Shown: positions 33,643 through 38,100 of the stretch, one piece after another
Layout: each line of letters begins with the position of its first letter
Position numbering within the stretch: the stretch's first letter is position 1
Source: Mycobacterium lehmannii
GTDB taxonomy: Bacteria; Actinomycetota; Actinomycetes; Mycobacteriales; Mycobacteriaceae
DNA: 38,100 bases
Assembly: GCF_002245535.1 (NCBI RefSeq)
Contig: NZ_NKCN01000036.1
Span: forward strand, 1 to 38,100
Direction of reading: 5' to 3'
The notes under the pieces: model-generated
The model's database searches: none
What the model was told of the DNA's origin: nothing
The model's input: only the letters and a program-made list of their open reading frames with translations
Made by a program: the position numbers and the translations under genes

Positions 33643-34470
33643 CTAAGTCGCGGTGTCCCGCCCTTCGAGTAAGCCACGCAGCCACGACGACCATTTGTCG
33701 TGTTCTTTCTTTGCGATCGCGGCGGCGTCGTCGCCGTAGAGGAAGATGCTGGCCATGGCGCTCGTCTGCCCGGCCAGCGTGCAGGTGCCGAGAACCGCGA
33801 CGCCTCGCCCGGGTTCGTCGATGCGCAATATCAGGTCACGAACGGTGTTGTCCTGGTGTACGCGTTGGACAACACCGGCGAGACGTGGCGCGTCGAGCGG
33901 AGATTCACGATGTTCGCCGACGTTCACGCCCGCGAGGTTCAGCGCCCCTGTGAGTTTCGTCCACGCCTGCGACCCGCCACCCGAATGAACCGACATGACC
34001 CGGACACTCGACGCTGGCACGCCCGCGAAATCCGAGAGGTAGATTTTGAGCACTTCGAAGGCGCCGGGCCAACCGGATTCGAAGCTCTCCATCTCGTCGT
34101 CCCAGTCGTCTCGATCGGTGAACAGGCTGTGCACCATCCGGACGACGCAGCGGTCCCCGGAGCGGCTGGTGACCGTCACTTCGGTGGCAAGCGGCGGCGC
34201 GTCGCCGCTCCAGTCGTGCTCCTCGTAGGCGAAGCGATGTGGAGGCTCCCAGGCGGTCACCTTCCCGCCCGAGGCCTCCGTACCGCAGCTCTCGTCGCCG
34301 AAGTCGAATCTGATGGCGCCGCCGACGTGTTCCTCGACCGTCGTCGGCGTGAACCAGGCACCCATGCCGGCGCCGGTGGCAATGGCATGCCAGACCTGCT
34401 CCGGCGTTCCGGGCACGAGCACTTCCAACGCTACCCGACGCATACCGGAATCGTCTCTGTACAAGGGCAT
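33643..34470 (-). CDS. SRPBCC/AHSA1-family protein, duplicated domain
   Basis: A 275-residue protein. The first half is a clear AHSA1-type START-like domain (VALEVLVPGTPEQVWHAIATGAGMGAWFTP, GGAIRFDFGDES, VTAWEPPHRFAYEEHDW). The second half (SSVRVMSVHSGGGSQAWTKLTGAL...) looks like a diverged repeat of related fold. Such proteins bind hydrophobic ligands or assist Hsp90-type chaperones. It is encoded one base after the stop of the ArsR-type gene (TGAAATG), the classic ArsR-SRPBCC pair in actinobacteria, in which the SRPBCC protein is thought to work with or be controlled by the regulator. Confidence 0.85.
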   Translation of the reverse strand: MPLYRDDSGMRRVALEVLVPGTPEQVWHAIATGAGMGAWFTPTTVEEHVGGAIRFDFGDESCGTEASGGKVTAWEPPHRFAYEEHDWSGDAPPLATEVTVTSRSGDRCVVRMVHSLFTDRDDWDDEMESFESGWPGAFEVLKIYLSDFAGVPASSVRVMSVHSGGGSQAWTKLTGALNLAGVNVGEHRESPLDAPRLAGVVQRVHQDNTVRDLILRIDEPGRGVAVLGTCTLAGQTSAMASIFLYGDDAAAIAKKEHDKWSSWLRGLLEGRDTAT

Positions 34471-34471
34471 T

Positions 34472-35056
34472 TCAGTCCTCCTGCGGGGCGGGATAGGCGG
34501 CGGCCAGCAACCGGTAGCCGCGCGCCCGCGGATCAGATACGTCGTGATAGCGCGCGACCAGCGAGGTGATCGCGTCGGAGAGCTCGCGGGTGAACTCCGC
34601 CCGGTCGGACGGTGAGCGGAAGTGGACCGCGGTGTCGATCGACAAGGTTGCCAGCCGCTTGTTCTTCTCACGTGCGACCGCCCAGAGCTCACCCACCTCC
34701 CGAACAGCGCGGGCGGCCAGGGCGATCAAGTAGCTGGCAGACAGACGGTCGTTGGTGCGGCCGGGGTCGGCGGCGACGGGTCCCATCGCGCCTGGCGACA
34801 CGACGTAGGACGCGGCGGTCGCGACCAGCAAGCGCTCGCGCAGGCCACCCCACCGGCGCTCGCCGGCTTCGGCGACGAGCCGGTGCTCCTCGAGTGCGCG
34901 CAGGTGATAGTTCACCTTCTGCCTCGATATCCCGACCCGCGTGGCGAGCGCCGCCGCGGAGGCAGGTTCGGTGAGCTCGGCGAGCAGTCGGCCGCGGATC
35001 GGGTCCAGCGCACTGACCGCGGCCGCGGGATCGTCGATCACTTCCACGTCGAGCAT
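34472..35056 (-). CDS. ArsR-family transcriptional regulator
   Basis: A 194-residue regulator. The winged helix occupies about residues 12-75 (DPIRGRLLAELTEPASAAALATRVGISRQKVNYHLRALEEHRLV). No metal-binding cysteine pair is present, so it is likely a non-metal, ligand-sensing member. The C-terminal 100 residues are helical. It heads the operon with the SRPBCC and L,D-transpeptidase-like genes. ATG 35056 coincides with the start point expected from the TTGACA/CATTGT promoter, which suggests a leaderless message. The perfect inverted repeat at 35071-35092 is the probable autoregulatory operator. Confidence 0.88.
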   Translation of the reverse strand: MLDVEVIDDPAAAVSALDPIRGRLLAELTEPASAAALATRVGISRQKVNYHLRALEEHRLVAEAGERRWGGLRERLLVATAASYVVSPGAMGPVAADPGRTNDRLSASYLIALAARAVREVGELWAVAREKNKRLATLSIDTAVHFRSPSDRAEFTRELSDAITSLVARYHDVSDPRARGYRLLAAAYPAPQED

Positions 35057-35061
35057 GACGC

Positions 35062-35092
35062 CACAATGCGCTTGACAAGATTATTTGTCAAG
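35062..35092 (-). promoter_or_regulatory. ArsR operator and divergent promoter
   Basis: CTTGACAA (35071-35078) and TTGTCAAG (35085-35092) form a perfect 8-bp inverted repeat with spacer GATTAT. On the minus strand the same sequence supplies a -35 TTGACA (35090-35085), a 17-base spacer and a -10-like CATTGT (35067-35062), giving a start near 35055, at the ArsR ATG. The other half-site contains TTGACA on the plus strand (35072-35077), possibly for the PAP2-kinase fusion gene, though its -10 is unclear. Binding here would repress both. Confidence 0.72.
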
Positions 35093-35113
35093 GGTCGTGG
35101 ATACGTTGGGAAG

Positions 35114-36607
35114 ATGGATGTTGCGCAGGTGGTCGGCCGACCCGCAGGTCTACGGCGAATCACTCACGGTCTCGGCGCGCTCGACCGAGAGATCTTCGAG
35201 GCGATCGCCGAGTCGCCGACCCCGCTGCTCGACACCGTGATGCCGCCGCTGACCCGCGCGGCCGACCACTCCAAACTGTGGTTCGCGATCGCGGCTGCCC
35301 TGGCTGCCACGGGCAACCCGAGCGCGCGGCGTGGCGCGGTGCGCGGGGTGCTCACGCTCGCGGCGACGAGCTTGATCACCAACCAGGGCGCCAAGCGCAT
35401 CCGGCGACGGCCGCGCCCGCTGTTCGATTCCGTCCCACTGGTGCGCCGCACGCGGCGTCGCCCCACGTCCAACTCGCTCCCGTCCGGGCACTCCGCCAGC
35501 GCCGCCGCCTTCGCGGTCGCTGTCGGACTGGAGAGCGCGTCGCTCGGGCTCCCCCTGGCGCTGCTGGCGGGGCTCGTCGGGTTGTCACGCGTCGCCGTCG
35601 GCGCGCATTACCCCGGGGACGTGATCGCCGGATTCGGCCTAGGCGCGGCGATCGCGGTGCTGGGCGGGCGGGTGGTGCCTCCAGCGGTGCCGACGAGGCT
35701 TCCGACAGCCGACCCGCTGCGCGTGGAGACCCCGCCACGTCCGGAGGGGGCCGGTGTGGTGCTGGTCGTCAATCCGGCATCGGGCAGCGGGACCGGGGCA
35801 GACATCGTCGAAGAGGTTCGAGATGCGTTGCCGCGCGCGGAGATAGTCGAGCTCTCCGATGACGATGACTTCGACACCGCGTTGCGCTCGGCGGCTCAGC
35901 GCGCCGAGGTTCTGGCGATCGGCGGCGGAGATGGAACGGTATCGTGCGCCGCGGCGGCCGCCATCGAGGCGGGCGTGCCGCTGGCGGTGTTCCCCGGGGG
36001 AACGTTCAACCACTTCGCGAAGGACATCGGTTGCGACACTGTGGGAAAGACCGTCGACGCGATCCGGCAAGGCAGCGTCGCGTGCGTCGACATGGTGTGT
36101 TTGAACGAGAAGCAGATGGTGGTCAACACCGCGAGTATCGGGGCGTATCCGGCGTTCGTGCGCACGCGAGAGAAGTACGAGCGCAAGATCGGCAAGCCGC
36201 TGGCCGGGCTCTACGCGATGTATCACACGTTGCGGCACGAGGATCCGGTCCGCATCCGTTACGACAACAAGACGTTGCAGACGTTTCTGTTCTTCCTCGG
36301 CAATTCGGCTTATCTGCCTTCGGGATTCGCGCCGTCGCGGCGGGACCGGATGGACGACGGGCTGATGGACGTCCGGATCCTCGAGACCGGTCACCGGTTC
36401 AGCAAGCTGCGCATCCTGGTCGACGTCGCGCTCGGCCGGCTCGTACGCAGCCCGTTCTATCACGAGATGCGAGTACCGGAGTTCGAGTTCACCGCAGTCG
36501 ACGGTCCGACGCTGTTGGCGCACGACGGTGAGATCGGAACCGAGTGCGAAACCGCCAGCTTCAGTGTGCGATACCGGGCGCTTCCGGTGTTTCGTCCGCT
36601 TCCGTGA
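35114..36607 (+). CDS. Fused PAP2 phosphatase-diacylglycerol kinase family protein
   Basis: A 497-residue fusion of two lipid enzymes. The N-terminal PAP2 membrane domain has its three active-site motifs: K94-x6-R101P, P123-S-G-H126, and S158-R159-x5-H165-x3-D169. The C-terminal half is a DAGK/LCB5-type catalytic domain with VVNPASGSG (218-226), GGGDGT (270-275), PGGTFNHFA (294-302) and the normal C-terminal HDGEIG region. The activities are opposite in direction: lipid phosphate removal and lipid phosphorylation. The layout is known in actinobacteria. The real substrates could be phosphatidic acid/diacylglycerol or undecaprenyl-type lipids. ATG 35114 is preceded by GGGAA. It overlaps the convergent PAP2 gene by 47 bases. 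Confidence 0.93.
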   Translation: MDVAQVVGRPAGLRRITHGLGALDREIFEAIAESPTPLLDTVMPPLTRAADHSKLWFAIAAALAATGNPSARRGAVRGVLTLAATSLITNQGAKRIRRRPRPLFDSVPLVRRTRRRPTSNSLPSGHSASAAAFAVAVGLESASLGLPLALLAGLVGLSRVAVGAHYPGDVIAGFGLGAAIAVLGGRVVPPAVPTRLPTADPLRVETPPRPEGAGVVLVVNPASGSGTGADIVEEVRDALPRAEIVELSDDDDFDTALRSAAQRAEVLAIGGGDGTVSCAAAAAIEAGVPLAVFPGGTFNHFAKDIGCDTVGKTVDAIRQGSVACVDMVCLNEKQMVVNTASIGAYPAFVRTREKYERKIGKPLAGLYAMYHTLRHEDPVRIRYDNKTLQTFLFFLGNSAYLPSGFAPSRRDRMDDGLMDVRILETGHRFSKLRILVDVALGRLVRSPFYHEMRVPEFEFTAVDGPTLLAHDGEIGTECETASFSVRYRALPVFRPLP

Positions 36608-37232
36608 TCGGCCGCGACGGCCGCACGAGCAGGAGGCACAGCACGAAATAGGCGTAGCCCAAAGCCCATCCCGCCACGACGTCGGTCGGGTGGTGGACGT
36701 TGAGCACCACACGGCCGATGCCGATGAGGGTGACGATGGCGATGCCCGCGGCGATGAGCCAAGCGCGTGCGGCCGGACGCACGGCGGGCAGAGCGACGGT
36801 CAGCAGGGCGAAGACCGCGACGAGCACCCCGAGGGCGTGGCCGGAGGGAAACGATGTTCCCAGCGCGGTGACGAACGCGGTGTCCGGGCGGGGGCGGTCG
36901 GCGGCTCCCTTCGCGATCTCGGTGACGAGTCCGGCCAGTTCAACGGTGACGATCAGGAATATCGCGGTGCGAATCCGGCGGCGCACGAACGCGACGACGA
37001 TGAGAGCAATGGTCACCACACGGAACATGCCCGGACCCAGAGCGAGGCAGAAAATATCCCATCCGAGCACCCATCCCGGATGGTCTGCGCCGATCGGGTA
37101 GAAGGCGTCGAGCGCTGCGAAATCGATGTCGGCCAACCACGTCCACTGCTGTGCGACACCAATCCACAGCAGGGCATACACCGTGACCGCGGCCAGTGCC
37201 GATACCACCAGCCGCGGTGTGTGTGATGCCAT
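36561..37232 (-). CDS. PAP2-family membrane phosphatase (Rv0308 type)
   Basis: A 223-residue membrane protein with six hydrophobic segments and PAP2 motifs: K-x6-RP in KGAADRPRPD, PSGH in TSFPSGHALG, and R-x5-H-x3-D in GRVVLNVHHPTD. The third motif has G in place of the usual S before R. It resembles M. tuberculosis Rv0308. Substrate may be undecaprenyl diphosphate or a phosphatidyl lipid. The last 47 bases overlap the convergent PAP2-kinase fusion, so antisense interference is possible. It diverges from the Rv0307c-like gene with 47 bases between starts. Confidence 0.9.
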   Translation of the reverse strand: MASHTPRLVVSALAAVTVYALLWIGVAQQWTWLADIDFAALDAFYPIGADHPGWVLGWDIFCLALGPGMFRVVTIALIVVAFVRRRIRTAIFLIVTVELAGLVTEIAKGAADRPRPDTAFVTALGTSFPSGHALGVLVAVFALLTVALPAVRPAARAWLIAAGIAIVTLIGIGRVVLNVHHPTDVVAGWALGYAYFVLCLLLVRPSRPITEADETPEAPGIAH

Positions 37233-37279
37233 CGTCCACCTCTACCACGTGGGTCATCGGGCCGTTAGGGTGGCTGCTC

Positions 37280-37762
37280 ATGGGGGTGTTCCTGCGCAAG
37301 CTGTTCCGTATCGGCGGTCTACCCGACGATATGCGGGCCGAGGTGGAAACCGAGGGTGTGCTCTTCCTCGCCGAGTACATCGCGGTCACCCGACGCTTCA
37401 GCGGCAAGATCCCCGGACGGCGCGCGAAGGGGAACGTCACGAGTTACGCGGGATCGCTCGCCCTGACCAACCAGCGCGTCCTCGCCACGATGTCGACGGT
37501 GCCGAAACTGGCGGGCCGCACCATCGACCAGCGTTGGAACGGCCCGCAGTCCGGGACAGTCACCGCCGAGCTCGCCGCCACCGGCATGCATCTCAACGTC
37601 GACATCGCTGCCGTCGATTCGCGCTTCAGCGGCGAACTTTCGATGCATTACAAGGTTCCCATTCCCGAGGACGTTCTCTTGCGCCTCCCCCGGCGATCGC
37701 TGTCCTTCGATGTCCCGCCGGAATACGTGTTCCGCGCCGTAGGAGTGCCGTACCACCCCTAG
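37280..37762 (+). CDS. Conserved hypothetical protein (Rv0307c type)
   Basis: A 160-residue protein without membrane helix or signal. The sequence (MGVFLRKLFRIGGLPDDMRAEVETEG, VTRRFSGKIPGRRAKGNVTSY, GSLALTNQRVLATMSTVP, LSFDVPPEYVFRAVGVPYHP) has the look of a PH-like or PilZ-like all-beta lipid-binding fold, but I do not recognise a named family. Length and neighbour (PAP2 gene) match Rv0307c beside Rv0308 in M. tuberculosis. Start ATG 37280 chosen from MGVFLRK; longer frames overlap the divergent gene. Confidence 0.75.
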   Translation: MGVFLRKLFRIGGLPDDMRAEVETEGVLFLAEYIAVTRRFSGKIPGRRAKGNVTSYAGSLALTNQRVLATMSTVPKLAGRTIDQRWNGPQSGTVTAELAATGMHLNVDIAAVDSRFSGELSMHYKVPIPEDVLLRLPRRSLSFDVPPEYVFRAVGVPYHP

Positions 37763-37977
37763 AGAGCCGTTCGGCTAGGCGTTCGTCGGTGATGGCTTTG
37801 TCGCGGGCTTGGGTGCGGGTTTGTTTGCGGCGCGGCATTTTCAGGGTGCGCGCCTCGTCGGTGGCGCAGATGGGGGAACAGCACTCGGCTGCGGGGGTGG
37901 GTGGTGTAGGTCTGGCCGTGTCGGGAGGTCCACTCGATTCGGCTGCCGGGGTATTGGGTATCGCGCCAGCCGGTGAA
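37763..37977 (-). pseudogene. 13E12-type DUF222/HNH endonuclease remnant
   Basis: The minus strand encodes the end of a 13E12-repeat protein: FTGWRDTQYPGSRIEW, TSRHGQTYTTHPRSRVLFP, then, after a one-base frame change, ATDEARTLKMPRRKQTRTQARD and KAITDERLAERL. The block GWRD...WTS...G.TYTTHP.SR.LFP is characteristic of this family, and the end is normally a basic helix like the one seen here. Everything N-terminal is absent: the IS3-type element begins where the domain should continue. The C-terminal end is also lost, fading out next to the stop of the 160-residue gene. It is non-functional. Confidence 0.8.
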
Positions 37978-38100
37978 TCGCCCTGGAAATGTTGGAGGCT
38001 CCTGACCTTGGAAACGAGGATGCAGGTATGCCGAAGGAACAGTCTGCCGGGAAGCCCACGACGCGCCGTTACAGCCCTGAGGAGAAGGCCGCCGCGGTCC
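37974..38100 (+). mobile_element. IS3-family insertion sequence, left end (runs off the window)
   Basis: The sequence from about 37974 starts TGAATCGCCCTGG and continues with GGAGGCTCC, the form expected for the terminal repeat of an IS3-family element (TGA-start, C/G-rich). It is followed 54 bases later by the start of a transposase orfA. The exact edge is uncertain by a few bases because TGAA also fits the interrupted endonuclease frame. The right end, orfB and target duplication lie outside the window. Confidence 0.7.
38028..38100 (+). CDS. IS3-family transposase OrfA, N-terminal fragment
   Basis: The first 24 codons read MPKEQSAGKPTTRRYSPEEK and AAAV, the typical basic opening of IS3-family OrfA, leading into its helix-turn-helix (RRYSPEEKAAAV matches the usual RRYxxEFKxxAV). 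GAGGATG upstream may act as a ribosome site. The gene is cut by the end of the window. Confidence 0.8.
   Translation, partial: MPKEQSAGKPTTRRYSPEEKAAAV

Overview
The window is chromosomal DNA of a mycobacterium, most likely a rapid-growing Mycolicibacterium-type species. The evidence is the high GC, frequent GTG starts, mycobacterial hallmark genes (EtfD membrane oxidoreductase, bifunctional dCTP deaminase/dUTPase, a mycolic-acid methyltransferase, a CYP140-type P450, PknD-like and EmbR-like signalling proteins, a 13E12-type remnant) and gene neighbourhoods that resemble, rearranged, the Rv0307c-Rv0339c part of the M. tuberculosis chromosome as I remember it. The left edge is not genomic: bases 1-117 are degraded Illumina Nextera adapter sequence, so the window starts at a contig end. 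The right edge runs into an IS3-type element.

Layout. 118-4654: the Thr-rich tail of a truncated gene, a large LuxR-type ATPase regulator, and an Hsp70-like membrane protein. 4655-9195: a double palindrome operator in front of etfD (electron transfer from acyl-CoA oxidation to the respiratory chain), then an AlaA/AspC-type aminotransferase. 9217-10452: a YibE/F membrane protein. 10449-15812 is a minus-strand run that reads, in transcription order, a DUF7159-like membrane protein with a Pro/Gly-rich tail, UDP-glucose 6-dehydrogenase, a P450, a decayed VOC-family pseudogene and a mycothiol-dependent-isomerase-like protein. 16003-16694: dcd and tRNA-Gly(CCC). 16823-21552: an orphan substrate-binding lipoprotein, a PknD-like Ser/Thr kinase with an extracytoplasmic NHL propeller, an EmbR-like SARP-FHA regulator overlapping it, a SARP-type direct repeat and a small, C-ending-codon-rich secreted protein with its own terminator.

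21762-28327: several exported proteins, a mycolic-acid-type methyltransferase, an exported LAS-type peptidase-like protein, an SDR oxidoreductase, a second DUF7159-like protein and an exported cupin. 28352-32978: a second Hsp70-like Pro/Thr-rich membrane protein, an FAD/Rieske oxidoreductase, a membrane protein and a SnoaL-like protein. 32980-35092: an ArsR-SRPBCC-L,D-transpeptidase operon with a perfect inverted repeat in its divergent promoter. 35114-37762: a PAP2-diacylglycerol kinase fusion, a separate PAP2 phosphatase and a 160-residue Rv0307c-like protein. 37763-38100: a 13E12/DUF222 HNH endonuclease remnant cut by an IS3-family insertion.

The most interesting theme is a set of membrane-anchored actin/Hsp70-fold proteins with long Pro/Thr/Gly-rich tails predicted to lie outside the cytoplasm: two Hsp70-like, two DUF7159-like, and the tail of a possible fifth. 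Three of them share a juxtamembrane motif of the form TVG(A)LA(W/Y)SQD, which suggests the two families are related. The second theme is a complete-looking envelope signalling cassette: substrate-binding lipoprotein, propeller kinase, EmbR-like FHA regulator, SARP operator and small secreted protein.
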